A stretch of 64,000 nucleotides of DNA from an uncultured Prevotellaceae bacterium (GCA_947167455.1 CAMVIB010000006.1:1-64000); one strand, 5' to 3'; positions 1-10,539 are shown, counted from the stretch's first letter. Numbers and translations are program-made. Notes: generated by a model from the sequence alone, not told the origin.

Positions 1-34
1 CCTCGTATTTCACTAATTATCAGCATTCTGTCGT

Positions 35-2755
35 TTATTCCTCTACAGCAGCCTGTGCGGCGGCGAGGCGGGCGATGGGCACGCGGAAGGGTGAGCAGCT
101 GGCGTAGTTGAGGCCGATCTTGGCGCAGAACTTCACGGAGCTGGGTTCACCACCATGCTCACCGCAGATACCGCAGCGGAGTGTGGGACGAACTTCGCGG
201 CCCTTCTCAACAGCATACTTCACGAGCTTGCCCACACCCTTCTGGTCGAGTACCTGGAAGGGATCGACTTTGAGGATCTTCTTCTCGAGATAGACGGGGA
301 GGAAGCTGGCGATGTCATCACGCGAGTAGCCGAAGGTCATCTGTGTGAGGTCGTTGGTGCCGAATGAGAAGTACTCGGCCTCGGTGGCGATGCGGTCGGC
401 TGTGAGGGCGGCACGTGGAATCTCTATCATCGTACCGATTTCGAACTTAACTTCGATGCCATATTCGGCGAAGACCTCCTTGGCGACCTTCTGGATGATG
501 GCTTTCTGCTGCTTGAGCTCGTAGAGGATACCGATCAGAGGCACCATGATTTCGGGTTTGGGATCGAAGCCTTCTTTCTTCAGCTCGCAAGCAGCGCTGA
601 GGATGGCGCGTGTCTGCATGGCGGTGATTTCGGGGAATGTGATGCCGAGACGGCAGCCACGGTGTCCAAGCATAGGATTGTTCTCAGCAAGGCTGGCGAC
701 ACGACGCTTGATGACGCTGATGTCCACGCCCATTTCCTTGGCCATGGTCTCCTGACCAGCCTCATCGTGGGGTACGAACTCGTGGAGAGGAGGATCAAGC
801 AGACGGATGTTGACGGGCAGTCCGTCCATAGCCTTGAGGATGCCCTTGAAGTCAGCTTTCTGGTAGGGAAGGAGCTTGGCGAGTGCCTTCTCACGTCCCT
901 CAGCGGTGTCTGCGAGGATCATCTGTCGCATGGCGATGATCTTCTGGTCGTCGAAGAACATGTGCTCTGTACGTGTCAGACCGATACCCTTGGCACCGAA
1001 TGCGCGAGCAACCTCGGCATCGTGCGGGGTGTCAGCGTTGGTGCGAACCTGCAGCTTGGTATATTTGTCGCAGAGGTCCATGAGCTCCTTGAAGTCGCCG
1101 CTGAGTTCAGCAGCCTTCGTGGGAACTTCGCCTGCGTACACCTGACCGGTGGTACCGTTGATGGAGATATAGTCGCCTTCCTTATAGACTACGCCGTCGA
1201 TTTCCACGGTCTTAGCCTTGTAGTCAACGTTGAGTGAGCCTACGCCCGACACGCAGCACTTGCCCATACCACGAGCCACAACGGCAGCGTGAGAGGTCAT
1301 ACCGCCACGTGCGGTGAGGATGCCTTCGGCAGCGCTCATGCCGGCGAGGTCCTCGGGCGAGGTCTCGATGCGGACGAGTACAACCTTGTGGCCATCGGCG
1401 TGCCAAGCCTGAGCGTCGTCGGCGTGGAAGACGATCTGGCCGCAACCGGCACCGGGGCTTGCGGGCAGACCCTGAGCGATGACCTTGGCCTGAGTAAGAG
1501 CTTTCTTGTCGAAGACGGGGTGGAGGAGTTCGTCGAGCTTCTGGGGCTCGCAGCGCAGGATGGCGGTCTTCTCGTCGATCTTACCTTCGTGGAGCAGGTC
1601 GATGGCGATCTTCACCATTGCAGCGCCGGTGCGCTTACCGTTGCGGGTCTGGAGGAACCAGAGCTTGCCCTCCTGGACGGTGAACTCCATGTCCTGCATG
1701 TCACGGTAGTGGTCCTCAAGCTTCTCCTGGATGGAATTGAGCTGAGCATAAATCTCGGGCATAGCCTCCTCCATGGAGGGGTACTTGGCCACTCGCTCTT
1801 CCTCGCTGATGCCAGCGCGCTCGGCCCAACGCTGCGAGCCGATCTTGGTAATCTGCTGAGGTGTGCGGATGCCGGCCACGACGTCCTCACCCTGAGCATT
1901 GACGAGGTATTCACCGTTGAAGAGGTTCTCGCCGTTGGCGGCATCGCGGCTGAAGCAAACGCCTGTAGCGCTGGTGTCGCCCATGTTGCCGAATACCATA
2001 GCCATGACGCTGACGGCCGTACCCCACTCGTCGGGTATGCCTTCCATCTTACGATAGAGTATGGCACGCTCGTTCATCCAGCTGCGGAAGACGGCGCAGA
2101 TGGCACCCCATAGCTGCTCGATGGGATCGTCGGGGAAGTCCTTGCCTGTGCGTTCCTTGATGGCGGCCTTGAACAGCTTTACGAGTTTCTGGAGCTCTTC
2201 TACGCTGAGGTCCTTGTCGAGTTTGATGCCGCGCTCCGCCTTCACCTTCTCGATGATTTCCTCGAAGGGGTCGATGTCGGTCTTGTTGACGGGCTTCATC
2301 TCGAGCACCACGTCGCCGTACATCTGCACGAAGCGTCGGTAGCTGTCATAGACGAAGTGAGGGTTGTTGGTCTTCTTGGCCATGCCCTCGGCGACCTCGT
2401 CGTTGAGACCCAGGTTGAGGATGGTGTCCATCATGCCCGGCATGGAAGCACGTGCACCGGAACGTACGCTGACGAGCAGCGGGTTCTGTGCATCACCGAA
2501 CTTGGAGTTCATGAGTGTCTCGATATGCTTTACGGCAGCCATGACGTCGTCGTTCAGGAGCTCCATGATCTTCTCCTGACCGACCTCATAGTACTCGTTA
2601 CATACATCGGTAGTGATGGTGAAGCCCGGAGGCACGGGCACGCCAATGAGGTTCATCTCAGCCAGGTTGGCGCCTTTGCCACCGAGCTGCTCGCGCATCT
2701 GCGCGTTGCCTTCGGCTTGTCCGTTGCCGAAGGTGTAAACACGTTTCTGACTCAT
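35..2755 (-). CDS. ppdK: Pyruvate, phosphate dikinase
   Basis: Interconverts pyruvate, ATP and phosphate with phosphoenolpyruvate, AMP and PPi in the cytosol; in anaerobes it can work in the glycolytic or gluconeogenic direction. The 906-residue protein is full length for the family. It opens with the nucleotide-binding domain (GGKGANLAEM near residue 27), has the swivelling phosphohistidine domain with GGMTSHAAVVARGMGK (catalytic His about residue 489), and ends with the PEP-binding TIM barrel carrying CGICGEHGGEP (catalytic Cys about 864). It has its own promoter (2814-2845) and is separated from the glycogen genes by a hairpin. Together with the PPi-dependent phosphofructokinase at 41.8 kb it suggests PPi-linked glycolysis. 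The identification is secure. Confidence 0.97.
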   Translation of the reverse strand: MSQKRVYTFGNGQAEGNAQMREQLGGKGANLAEMNLIGVPVPPGFTITTDVCNEYYEVGQEKIMELLNDDVMAAVKHIETLMNSKFGDAQNPLLVSVRSGARASMPGMMDTILNLGLNDEVAEGMAKKTNNPHFVYDSYRRFVQMYGDVVLEMKPVNKTDIDPFEEIIEKVKAERGIKLDKDLSVEELQKLVKLFKAAIKERTGKDFPDDPIEQLWGAICAVFRSWMNERAILYRKMEGIPDEWGTAVSVMAMVFGNMGDTSATGVCFSRDAANGENLFNGEYLVNAQGEDVVAGIRTPQQITKIGSQRWAERAGISEEERVAKYPSMEEAMPEIYAQLNSIQEKLEDHYRDMQDMEFTVQEGKLWFLQTRNGKRTGAAMVKIAIDLLHEGKIDEKTAILRCEPQKLDELLHPVFDKKALTQAKVIAQGLPASPGAGCGQIVFHADDAQAWHADGHKVVLVRIETSPEDLAGMSAAEGILTARGGMTSHAAVVARGMGKCCVSGVGSLNVDYKAKTVEIDGVVYKEGDYISINGTTGQVYAGEVPTKAAELSGDFKELMDLCDKYTKLQVRTNADTPHDAEVARAFGAKGIGLTRTEHMFFDDQKIIAMRQMILADTAEGREKALAKLLPYQKADFKGILKAMDGLPVNIRLLDPPLHEFVPHDEAGQETMAKEMGVDISVIKRRVASLAENNPMLGHRGCRLGITFPEITAMQTRAILSAACELKKEGFDPKPEIMVPLIGILYELKQQKAIIQKVAKEVFAEYGIEVKFEIGTMIEIPRAALTADRIATEAEYFSFGTNDLTQMTFGYSRDDIASFLPVYLEKKILKVDPFQVLDQKGVGKLVKYAVEKGREVRPTLRCGICGEHGGEPSSVKFCAKIGLNYASCSPFRVPIARLAAAQAAVEE

Positions 2756-2813
2756 TAGTTTTGTTATAGGATAATAATAATGTATAAAGTGAATAACTAT
2801 TAGTTAGTGTGCG

Positions 2814-2845
2814 CAAAAGTAATCTTTTTCGTGCACATCGCCAAA
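2814..2845 (-). promoter_or_regulatory. Bacteroidota-type promoter of ppdK
   Basis: Read on the minus strand there is TTTG (2845-2842), a 20-bp gap and TACTTTTG (2821-2814), matching the Bacteroidota sigma-ABfr consensus TTTG-N19-21-TAnnTTTG. It lies about 60 bp before the ppdK start codon. Assigned by motif only. Confidence 0.75.
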
Positions 2846-2950
2846 CTATTTGCGCAAAATAATTCAAATGTCACCCATTTTTTTTGGTTTATTCACGTTT
2901 TGTGGCTTGGCTTGTGGCGTTCGGTGAAAAAAGGTCTATAATACAAAGAA

Positions 2951-2998
2951 CCCCGTAGGTGTTGACGCGATCCAAAAGATGTTGTCATCCCTACGGGG
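2951..2998 (-). terminator. Probable terminator downstream of glgP
   Basis: A 9-bp perfect stem, CCCCGTAGG (2951-2959) with CCTACGGGG (2990-2998), lies just past the glgP stop codon. On the minus strand it is followed within about 20 bases by a run of T (complement of the A run at 2927-2932). The loop is long (30 nt), so efficiency is uncertain. Confidence 0.55.
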
Positions 2999-3020
2999 CA
3001 GTCGTATGTCTCAGTTCAGA

Positions 3021-5585
3021 TTACAGGAACCATTTCACGTAGCAGAAGTCCTGACGGTGTGGCAGTTTGTCGTTCTTCGGGAAGATGCGGTATGCAATCT
3101 TGAAGCTGCCTGCGTTGTTGATGGTGTGTGTGACGTGGAACGTGTAGAGGTTTCCTTCGCGCTTTACCACTTCGAGCGGTTCGACGCTGTAGATGTGGTC
3201 AACGTTATCCTTGCCTGTAGATAGTGTCACGAGTTCTACGCCGATAGCGTTGTCGAGTCCGGCCTCGTCGATGACGATGTTTATGTCATATCTTGCTCCA
3301 GCCTCAATTTGTCCGATCTGTAGTGGTTCGGGCTTCTCTGCGCTGATGACACGTATGCTGTCCCATCGTTCGGCCACGTTTTCTTTCCACAGTGCTATGT
3401 CCTTAGCGAGCTTGTTGCCGTTGGCTTGAAGTTTCTTGCTTCGTGCAGCGAGTGGGTTGTAGAACTTGGTGTAGTAGTCGTCGAGTTGACGCTTCATCGT
3501 GTAGTGTGGTGCGATGCGTGCAATGCTGTTCTTGATGACCTGTATCCACGACGGGCTGAAGCCCTTGGCGTTGCGTGCGTAGTATGTAGGCATAATCTCG
3601 TTCTCGAGTAGGCTGTAGATTGTTGCAGCGTCGAGCTGATCCTGATATGCCTGATTCTCGTATGTACGTTTCTCAGTGAGGGCCCATCCGGCTCCTTCGC
3701 GGTAGCCTTCGAGCCACCATCCGTCGAGCACGCTGAGATTTACGACTCCGTTCATGAGAGCCTTCTCTCCGCTCGTTCCGCTGGCCTCGAGGGGTCGTGT
3801 CGGCGTGTTCATCCAGATATCGACACCCGAGATGAGTCGTCTTGCGAGCTGCATGTCGTAGTTCTCGAGGAAGATGATCTTGCCGAGGAACTCTGGGCGC
3901 TGGCTGATCTCATAAATCTTCTTGATGAGTCCCTGTCCTGCGCCATCGGCGGGGTGTGCCTTGCCGGTGTAAAGGAACTGTACGGGGTAGTTGGGGTTGT
4001 TGACAATCTTCTCGAGGCGCTCGAGGTCTGTGAATAGAAGGTGTGCGCGCTTGTATGTTGCGAAGCGTCGTCCGAAGCCAATGAGCAGTGCGTTGGGGTT
4101 AATCTTGTCCATGAGGCTCACGACGCGGCTGGGGTCGCCTTGGTTCTTCAGCCAAGAGTCACGGAACTGCTCTCGTATGTAGTCCACGAGCTTCGTCTTC
4201 AGAGCCATGCGGGTCTTCCATATTTCGGCATCGGGCACATCGTAGATAGCGTGCCAGATTTGTTCGTTGCTCTGGTCGGCGAGGTGGCTGTCGTCGAAGT
4301 ATTTGGCATAAAGTTTGCGCCACTCGTTGGCACACCATGTGGGGAAGTGCACTCCGTTGGTGACATATCCCACGTGGCTCTCCTCGGGGAAGTAGCCCTT
4401 CCAGATGGTGGAGAACATCTTCTTGCTGACTTCTCCGTGCAGCCAGCTTACGCCGTTGACTTCCTGACAGGTGTTGCATGCGAACGTGCTCATGCAGAAC
4501 TTCTCGCCGTGGTCGTCGGGGTTCTGACGCCCCATGCCGATGAACTCATCCCATGAGATGCCAAGCATTTGTGGGTAGCCACCCATATACTTGCCGAAGA
4601 GGCTCTCGTCGAAGTAATCGTGTCCTGCGGGCACGGGTGTGTGCACGGTGTATAGTGAGCTTGCGCGCACTAGTTCAAGGGCTTGGTTGAATGTCAGACC
4701 TTCCTGCACATAGTCAACGAGTCTCTGCACGTTGCAGAGTGCTGCGTGGCCCTCGTTGCAGTGATATATGTCTTTCTTGATGCCGAGCTTCTTGAGCAGG
4801 AGCACGCCTCCGATGCCGAGCAGTATTTCCTGCTTGAGGCGGTTCTCCCAGTCACCTCCGTAGAGAGCGTGTGTGATGGGGCGGTCGTACTCGGAGTTGA
4901 GTTCGTTGTCGGTGTCGAGCAGATAGAGTTTCACGCGACCGACGTTTACTCTCCAGACGTATGCGTGCACCTGATAGTTCATGTATGGCACGTCGATTAC
5001 TATGGGTTTGCCTTCGGCATCCATCTGTTGCTCAATGGGCAGGCTTCCGAAGTTCTGTGCCTCGTAGTTGGCAATCTGCTGTCCGTCCATGGAGAGTGTC
5101 TGTGTGAAGTAGCCGTAGCGATACAGGAAACCTACGGCACACATATCGACGTTGCTGTCTGACGCCTCTTTTATGTAGTCGCCAGCGAGGATGCCGAGTC
5201 CTCCGCTGTAGATCTTGAGCACTTGGTTGAGTCCATACTCCATGCAGAGGTATGCCACGCTGGCGCGGTCTTTGCGCGGCTCTACGTCCATATATGCGCG
5301 GAACTCGGCATAGACATCGTTCATCTTCTTGATGATGGTCTTGTCCTTGGCCAGCTCGGAGAGCTTCTCATAGCTGAGACGCTCGAGCATGAGAACGGGG
5401 TTCTGTCCGCACTCCTCGTAGAGGTCTTGGTCGAGATGTGTGAAGAGCGAGCGTGCGCTGTGGTTCCATGCCCACCACATGTTGTGGGCGAGTTCTTCGA
5501 GTTTGTTGAGTTCAGCGGGAATGTTGCTCTTCACGGCAACTGGTTTCCAGCTGGCTTCGTTGGCGTTGCTTGCCTTGATTTTCAT
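3021..5585 (-). CDS. glgP: Alpha-glucan (glycogen) phosphorylase, GT35
   Basis: Releases glucose-1-phosphate from the non-reducing ends of glycogen or maltodextrins; PLP-dependent and cytosolic. The 854-residue protein belongs to the alpha-glucan phosphorylase branch common in Bacteroidota and actinobacteria. It contains the N-terminal segment [14 protein letters not shown], the CNEGHAAL motif, and the PLP-lysine region ending [12 protein letters not shown] near residue 600. The reading frame stays open upstream to 5810, but that stretch overlaps glgA, is arginine/histidine-rich and resembles no protein, so the start [15 protein letters not shown] at 5585 is preferred. It lies 61 bp downstream of the synthase gene in the same direction, forming a storage-polysaccharide pair. 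Confidence 0.95.
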   Translation of the reverse strand: MKIKASNANEASWKPVAVKSNIPAELNKLEELAHNMWWAWNHSARSLFTHLDQDLYEECGQNPVLMLERLSYEKLSELAKDKTIIKKMNDVYAEFRAYMDVEPRKDRASVAYLCMEYGLNQVLKIYSGGLGILAGDYIKEASDSNVDMCAVGFLYRYGYFTQTLSMDGQQIANYEAQNFGSLPIEQQMDAEGKPIVIDVPYMNYQVHAYVWRVNVGRVKLYLLDTDNELNSEYDRPITHALYGGDWENRLKQEILLGIGGVLLLKKLGIKKDIYHCNEGHAALCNVQRLVDYVQEGLTFNQALELVRASSLYTVHTPVPAGHDYFDESLFGKYMGGYPQMLGISWDEFIGMGRQNPDDHGEKFCMSTFACNTCQEVNGVSWLHGEVSKKMFSTIWKGYFPEESHVGYVTNGVHFPTWCANEWRKLYAKYFDDSHLADQSNEQIWHAIYDVPDAEIWKTRMALKTKLVDYIREQFRDSWLKNQGDPSRVVSLMDKINPNALLIGFGRRFATYKRAHLLFTDLERLEKIVNNPNYPVQFLYTGKAHPADGAGQGLIKKIYEISQRPEFLGKIIFLENYDMQLARRLISGVDIWMNTPTRPLEASGTSGEKALMNGVVNLSVLDGWWLEGYREGAGWALTEKRTYENQAYQDQLDAATIYSLLENEIMPTYYARNAKGFSPSWIQVIKNSIARIAPHYTMKRQLDDYYTKFYNPLAARSKKLQANGNKLAKDIALWKENVAERWDSIRVISAEKPEPLQIGQIEAGARYDINIVIDEAGLDNAIGVELVTLSTGKDNVDHIYSVEPLEVVKREGNLYTFHVTHTINNAGSFKIAYRIFPKNDKLPHRQDFCYVKWFL

Positions 5586-5646
5586 AGGGTTATTGTTTGA
5601 GGATTGTATTGTTGTGCTGTTATGCTTTTGTCTCTGTGGGTGCTGT

Positions 5647-7371
5647 CTATTGTCGTGCCTCGGCATGTCGTAGCGCGATGTCGTAGGCTTCGTAATAGTA
5701 GGTGATGAAGTGCTTCCACTGAGCCTTCTGTGCCAATGCGTGTGCTGCCTTGCGTGCCACGTCAACCTCTTTTGGCGAGAGTTGCGAGAAGCCCAGAATC
5801 TCATTGGCAATGCGCTCTGCCACCTCCTCGAAGTTGTAGTCGGAGCGGTGTATCACTTCCACGCCGTCGGTGTCGAGCCTGCACTCTGTGCCGCTCTCCG
5901 GGGTCTTGGCGCCCATCGTCTTTGCCTTCACCTCGTTGGCCCAAAGTCCGAAACCGGCGAGTGTGGTGGTGATGCACGGCACGCGGAAAGCTATGCTCTC
6001 GAGCGGTGTGTAGCCCCATGGCTCGTAGTATGAGGGATATATGGTGAGGTCGAGTCCGAGCAGCATGTCGTAATAGTGCATGTTGAATATGCCGTCCAGC
6101 CCGTCGAGGTAGCAGGGCACGAAAATCACCTTCACCCGGCTGGATGGGTGGTTGTTGATGCCGTAGTAGTGGAGCGCTCCTGTGACGCGGTCTGCCCCAG
6201 GTTCGTGCAGGTAGTGTGTGCAGATGGGGTCGGGTAGTGGGCGTTCGAATCCTTCGGCTGCCTCTCGTGCTTTGGGTGCCTTGGTGTTCATGGCAGCGAG
6301 TCTTGCCTGAAGGTCTTCGCGGGGACCAGCCTGCCACCCCGGCACTTCCACGAGTGCCAGGACGTCGCGGTCGAGGCGTTGGTCGTGGCGCAGACGGTTG
6401 AGTGCGTCGAGATAAACGTCGATGCCTTTGTTCTTCCACTCGTAGCGTCCGCTTGTCGCCACGATGAGGGTGTTGTCGTCCAGCTGAGTCCCCATCAGTG
6501 CGTTGGCTACGTCGAGGATCCGTGCGCGTGCCTTGCGGCGGCGGTTGCTGAATGCCACGCCCTTCGGCACGAAGTCCATCTCGAAGCCGTTGGGCAGTAC
6601 GACGTCAGGCTTTTTGTCCAGCAGTTCGAGGCATTCGCGTGCCGTGACGTCGCTCACTGTGGTGAAGCAATCGACGTTGTGCGCCGTCTGCCGCTCTATG
6701 CTGTGCTTGCTCTGCATGTTGAGCTCGTCGGCCATCTGGTTGCCGTTGTAGGCGAAGAGGTAGTCGTAGAGCGGCTTGCCGTTTCCGGCAATGCTTCGTC
6801 CGATGCTTGTGGCGTGTGTGGTGAAGATGGTGGCGATGGCGGGTACATGCTTGCGTATGTATAGTGCTCCGAGACCCGTCATCCATTCGTGTGCCTGATA
6901 GATGACGCGCTTGTCTTCGCCGAGCTTGTCGTTGTAGAAACTCTCTACGACGCGTCCTGCGGCGTATGAGAACATTGATGCTTCATCGTAGTCGCCGTAG
7001 GCGTGCAGCGAATCGACTTGATAGTCTGTCCACAGTGCACCGTAGATGTCGTTTTTGTGTGCGAAGAAAGGCTGGAAGTCCACGAGCACAACGAGTGGGT
7101 GCCCTGGTATCTGCCATCTGCCGATGCGCACGTTGAGACCTTCAGTGGCTGCCTTGCGTCGCCACGAGATCCATTTCTTGGTGTCTTCCTCAAAGAGTGG
7201 GTTCTCCTTGCCCTGCCAGAAGTCCGGCCCTATGAATACTATGCGGTCTGTTAGAACGTCTTGCAGTGTCTTGGCACGTGTGGAGAGAACGGTGTATATG
7301 CCTCCTACTTTGTTACATACTTCCCAACTGGATTCGAATATGAAGTCGGGTCTGAGAGGGTCTTGAATCAT
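5647..7371 (-). CDS. glgA: Glycogen synthase, GT3 family
   Basis: Extends alpha-1,4-glucan chains from a nucleotide-glucose donor. The start [20 protein letters not shown] is the hallmark of the GT3 family (animal/fungal glycogen synthase type), which Bacteroidota use instead of the GT5 ADP-glucose enzyme. The C-terminal GT-B donor-binding region includes [18 protein letters not shown] (about residue 440), carrying the E-x7-E-like motif. At 574 residues the length is right for bacterial GT3 proteins. It is the first gene of a two-gene unit with glgP and has a Bacteroidota promoter about 60 bp upstream. Donor preference (UDP- or ADP-glucose) cannot be read from sequence alone. Confidence 0.92.
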   Translation of the reverse strand: MIQDPLRPDFIFESSWEVCNKVGGIYTVLSTRAKTLQDVLTDRIVFIGPDFWQGKENPLFEEDTKKWISWRRKAATEGLNVRIGRWQIPGHPLVVLVDFQPFFAHKNDIYGALWTDYQVDSLHAYGDYDEASMFSYAAGRVVESFYNDKLGEDKRVIYQAHEWMTGLGALYIRKHVPAIATIFTTHATSIGRSIAGNGKPLYDYLFAYNGNQMADELNMQSKHSIERQTAHNVDCFTTVSDVTARECLELLDKKPDVVLPNGFEMDFVPKGVAFSNRRRKARARILDVANALMGTQLDDNTLIVATSGRYEWKNKGIDVYLDALNRLRHDQRLDRDVLALVEVPGWQAGPREDLQARLAAMNTKAPKAREAAEGFERPLPDPICTHYLHEPGADRVTGALHYYGINNHPSSRVKVIFVPCYLDGLDGIFNMHYYDMLLGLDLTIYPSYYEPWGYTPLESIAFRVPCITTTLAGFGLWANEVKAKTMGAKTPESGTECRLDTDGVEVIHRSDYNFEEVAERIANEILGFSQLSPKEVDVARKAAHALAQKAQWKHFITYYYEAYDIALRHAEARQ

Positions 7372-7428
7372 CGATGATTTTTGTTTACCTGTGACGGCCT
7401 ATAGCCTGTAGCCTTCTGAATTCGGCTG

Positions 7429-7458
7429 CAAAGTTACATCTTTTTTCGCGAAGCGCAA
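7429..7458 (-). promoter_or_regulatory. Promoter of glgA-glgP
   Basis: On the minus strand TAACTTTG (7436-7429) matches the -7 box. A CTTG-like -33 box lies about 19 bp upstream. It sits about 60 bp before the glgA start. Confidence 0.65.
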
Positions 7459-7618
7459 GAGTTTCATATCAAAAAGTTTAAAAATCACTGAATTTCATGC
7501 CATAAATCATGATGTGCATCGTGTGTTCTTTTTTTCATTGCGGGTTGCATGGCCATTGATGTGTGGTTGGTATGTCATGTCCTTGGCGGTCGCGTCTATT
7601 CTCTCAGCGGGCCGCAAA

Positions 7619-7745
7619 ACATCCCCTAGGGGAGTTAGGTAACTCGCCTAGGGGAGTTACAATACTCGCCTAGGGGAGTTAGGTAACTCCCCTAGGGGCT
7701 TAAAAGCACTCGCCCAAAGGAGTGATGAGACTCCCCTGGGCGAGT
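7619..7745. repeat. Phased array of CCTAGG palindromes, six 22-bp units
   Basis: Six units each centred on CCTAGG or a degenerate form start at 7625, 7647, 7669, 7691, 7713 and 7735, exactly 22 bp apart. The consensus unit is a 16-bp palindrome ACTCsCCTAGGsGAGT (s is C or G) plus a 6-bp spacer (taggta, tacaat, taggta, then less regular). Units 1-4 have an intact CCTAGG; unit 5 (CCCAAAGG) and unit 6 (CCTGGG) are decayed. The left end reads ACATCCCC instead of ACTCCCC. The same kind of array, with the same left end, is at 36700-36783. It lies upstream of the glgA promoter and downstream of the GH128 gene. Function unknown. Confidence 0.9.
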
Positions 7746-7881
7746 GTCTGTCGGTCTCTCCGGGTTGTGTGCTGCCCGATGGGAGGATATTGCGAAATGG
7801 CCGATGGCATCTTGCCTTTGAGTGGCGGCAGGTGCGCCGTGGGCTGATGGCTGTGGCCGGCTTCTCGTGCTGCAGCAGGTG

Positions 7882-10539
7882 TTATTTCACGATGTGCTTA
7901 CGTCCGCCGCGTATGTAAATGCCAGGCCGTGTGGCAGAGGTCACGCGTCGCCCGCTGATGTCATAGATGGTGGCGTCGTCGGCGTTGGCGGCATCGGCCC
8001 ATGGTGCAGTGATGGCGTCGTAGTTGGGGTCGGTGCTGATGATTATCATGCCTATGCGCTCGGTGACGGGATTTGTTGATGACGGCTGGCGGGCGGTGTC
8101 GCTCTTGTCGGTGTGGAGTCTCACAATGGCGCTGGTGGGCGTGACGGTGCCGATGCGCAGGTTTGCTGCTGCCTGACCGTTGTTGGTCTGCAGTTGTGCC
8201 ATGAGTCGTGGCTCAATCAGCTCGGTGCCAAACTCCGCTGTCGGGTTGGCCGACTTGAAGGTCAGTTCGGTGTCGGCCACGGTGTAGAGATTTCCCTTGC
8301 CGTCGGCCGCGCTGCCGCGCTCTATAGCCACCCATGCCACGGGTCGTGGTGTGAGCTTCGTGGTGACGTCTTTCTCTTGCATGAGCTGCAGGCGGAAACC
8401 CTCGGCGGTGACATCGCTGACGCGCCAGAAACATGCCGGTGCCGAAGCGGTTGCCAGCACGGGTGTGGCGAAGACGATGGGTGCCTCCGCAAAGGGCTGG
8501 CTGAAGCGTATCTCCACGGCTTCTGTGCCCACGTTCTCGGCTGTATAGGCGGCTTCGTAGTTGAGTGTTCCCAGCTGTCTGCGTCCTGGTTTCAGCACGA
8601 GGAAGTTCACTTCCTCATTGTTGCGGGCGTTGGCGCTGGCATCGCTCTTCCAGCGGTTGAAGCGGAACTGGAAGTAACGATATTCCTCGCCGATTCGGTT
8701 CGCGGTGAGGACGTTGTCCACCATTCCGGCACCGATGTTCTTGTTTGATGGGCTTCCGGTGACGATGACGGGTTGCTCGTCAAATGGCGTGGCGAAGTAG
8801 CAGATGCTCGTCTCTGCGGGCTTGGCCGAGATGTTACCGTTCTGGAAGTCGGCCGTGCCTGCCGTTGAGCCGAGGCTCAGCGTCACGATGTTGGAGACGA
8901 TGTATTTCCTGGCGTATGTCATCTCGCGCACACGGTACTTGTATGTCCCGGCCTCGTTGACGTCGTCGGTGAAGGTGAACGATTTGCGTGTCTCGTTCTC
9001 GCGCCCGTCGAACTCGGCGATGACCTCCCATCCTTCTGTCGTAGAGCGCTCGAGGGTGATGGTGTTGGCAAGGTCGCCGTTGAGGTTGTCCCATGTGAGC
9101 TTCATCTTTGCCGTCGAGGCTGTGAAGTTGCCGTCGAGGGTCGGTGTCTGCAAGCGCCAATCCTTAGGCACATAGTTACCGTAGCCGTTGTAGCCGGGGC
9201 CGGTGGTCATTTCGGCATAGTACTTGCCGGCTTGTGTCAGCTGTCCGTTGCGTGTGAGCTTGCACGGGAAGTTCCCGTTCTCGCCGTTCCAGTAGTAGTA
9301 GCGCTCCACGGCGTTGTTGGCGTTGAGCGTCGTGGTGATGTTCTTGATGGCGTTGGCGAACGATGCTTCGGTGGCGTTGCCGGAGAAGGAGCCGTTATTG
9401 TTCCATGATGCGCCCCAGCACCACTCCGATATCCAGATGGGCCGCTTGTACTTGTTGGACCAGTTGGAGACATTGCCGAAGTTGCCCTCGGGCCAGTAGC
9501 AGTGCAGGTCGATGATGTCGCAGCGCCAGCCTCGTGCATCGATGCTGTCGAGGAACTGTGCCAGGAACCCCGTGGCGTTCCAGTAGTCGCTGCCGTCCCA
9601 CGATGCCGGCGAGCACAGTCGCAGCCCCGTGCTCATCATCTTCTCCCAGTTGGCAAGTATGGTGTTGAGGTCTTGGGGATGGTCGTCGGACTTGTTCTGG
9701 GGCTCGTTGTTGTTCTTTGAGTGTGGCGACTGTGTGGTCTTTCCTATGGCAGACGATGAAGGCCAGTCCTCGTAGATGTGGTTGGGCACCCATTCGTAGT
9801 CAGGGAGCAGGCTCGCGTTGCCCTCTCCCCAGTCGTATGAGCTCTGCACGTTCAGCAGGTTCAGGGCGCTCTTGTCGCCGGCGGCGTTTGCCAGCTGCTT
9901 CTTGCCGGCGTCATACCACTTGAAGATGCGGTAGCTCGTGATGCGTGCGTCCATGATGTCGGGCAGCGATGCCATCTCCAGGTCTGCCTTGTCGGCTATG
10001 AAGCATCGGCTGTAGCCAGTGCCGTTGAGCTTCAGTGCGAAGGTCACCATGTAGCCGCGCTTGAGGCGGAAGCTGCGTATGCGGTTGTTCCACGCGGCGG
10101 GAAGGTTCTTCATGTAACCGTTGCCGTTGTGGCCCTCGGTGAGGGAGGCGATGCTCTCTCCGCCGAAGTCGGGCTCATCGTAGATGGTGAGCGGTTTGGT
10201 CGATGCCCCGTAGGGCAGGATTATGGCTCCGCGGTCGTACATCTTCACCTGGCAGTTGGTGTTGTTGACAGCCTTCTTGCCGTTGATCTTCACGTGTGCG
10301 GCAAGCATTGTTATGGCTCTCGACGGCTTTATTTTGTCGAGGATGAGCACGGCATGGTCGGTATTGGCGATGTCCACGATGCCTCCTGTGTCAAAAGGCT
10401 TGTCGGAAGTGACATGCATGTCCACGTCATCGGTGAGCTGCACGGTGGCAGTTACGTTCTCTACGCGTCGTACGCTGTTGTCTGCCGGCAGCGGCATGGC
10501 TGCGGCGATGAGAGTTGCTGTGATAATGAGTCGTCGCAT
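7882..10539 (-). CDS. Secreted multidomain GH128-like glycosidase with predicted beta/gamma-crystallin domain
   Basis: A predicted exported beta-glucanase of 885 residues. A signal peptide (MRRLIITATLIAAAMPLPA) leads to a beta-rich region. Residues about 117-185 read like a beta/gamma-crystallin unit (TIYDEPDFGGESIASL, then NNRIRSFRLKRGYMVTF). The catalytic core (about 200-430) looks like the GH128/Asl1 'glycosyl hydrolase catalytic core' family, with SKNNNEPQ (Glu279, likely acid/base) and IWISEWCWG (Glu372, likely nucleophile). An FN3-like domain (about 465-550) and two H-type-lectin-like beta repeats follow. The tail DISGRRV...GIYIRGGRKHIVK resembles a type IX secretion signal. It is the last gene of an aspS-lipoprotein-GH128 run. 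Substrate (beta-1,3-glucan by family) is inferred. Confidence 0.78.
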   Translation of the reverse strand: MRRLIITATLIAAAMPLPADNSVRRVENVTATVQLTDDVDMHVTSDKPFDTGGIVDIANTDHAVLILDKIKPSRAITMLAAHVKINGKKAVNNTNCQVKMYDRGAIILPYGASTKPLTIYDEPDFGGESIASLTEGHNGNGYMKNLPAAWNNRIRSFRLKRGYMVTFALKLNGTGYSRCFIADKADLEMASLPDIMDARITSYRIFKWYDAGKKQLANAAGDKSALNLLNVQSSYDWGEGNASLLPDYEWVPNHIYEDWPSSSAIGKTTQSPHSKNNNEPQNKSDDHPQDLNTILANWEKMMSTGLRLCSPASWDGSDYWNATGFLAQFLDSIDARGWRCDIIDLHCYWPEGNFGNVSNWSNKYKRPIWISEWCWGASWNNNGSFSGNATEASFANAIKNITTTLNANNAVERYYYWNGENGNFPCKLTRNGQLTQAGKYYAEMTTGPGYNGYGNYVPKDWRLQTPTLDGNFTASTAKMKLTWDNLNGDLANTITLERSTTEGWEVIAEFDGRENETRKSFTFTDDVNEAGTYKYRVREMTYARKYIVSNIVTLSLGSTAGTADFQNGNISAKPAETSICYFATPFDEQPVIVTGSPSNKNIGAGMVDNVLTANRIGEEYRYFQFRFNRWKSDASANARNNEEVNFLVLKPGRRQLGTLNYEAAYTAENVGTEAVEIRFSQPFAEAPIVFATPVLATASAPACFWRVSDVTAEGFRLQLMQEKDVTTKLTPRPVAWVAIERGSAADGKGNLYTVADTELTFKSANPTAEFGTELIEPRLMAQLQTNNGQAAANLRIGTVTPTSAIVRLHTDKSDTARQPSSTNPVTERIGMIIISTDPNYDAITAPWADAANADDATIYDISGRRVTSATRPGIYIRGGRKHIVK

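Larger units (their letters stand above)
7372..7881. other. 510-bp intergenic gap between glgA and the GH128 gene
   Basis: Besides the glgA promoter and the 22-bp-period palindrome array (7619-7745), this gap has an A/T-rich stretch (7440-7545) and a GC-rich stretch (7746-7881) in which I see no reading frame with a recognisable product, no RNA family and no strong hairpin. Confidence 0.6.

Noticed and set aside
1289..2113. Long plus-strand frame opposite ppdK
   Set aside because: A mirror frame of GC-rich coding sequence; product is leucine/valine/aspartate-rich with no known motif.
5586..5810. N-terminal extension of the glycogen phosphorylase
   Set aside because: It overlaps glgA in another frame, is Arg/His/Thr-rich and resembles no known extension; MKIKASN is the natural start.
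7619..7745. The palindrome array as a CRISPR array
   Set aside because: Repeats are only 16 bp and fully palindromic, the spacers are 6 bp and partly repeated, and no cas genes are present.
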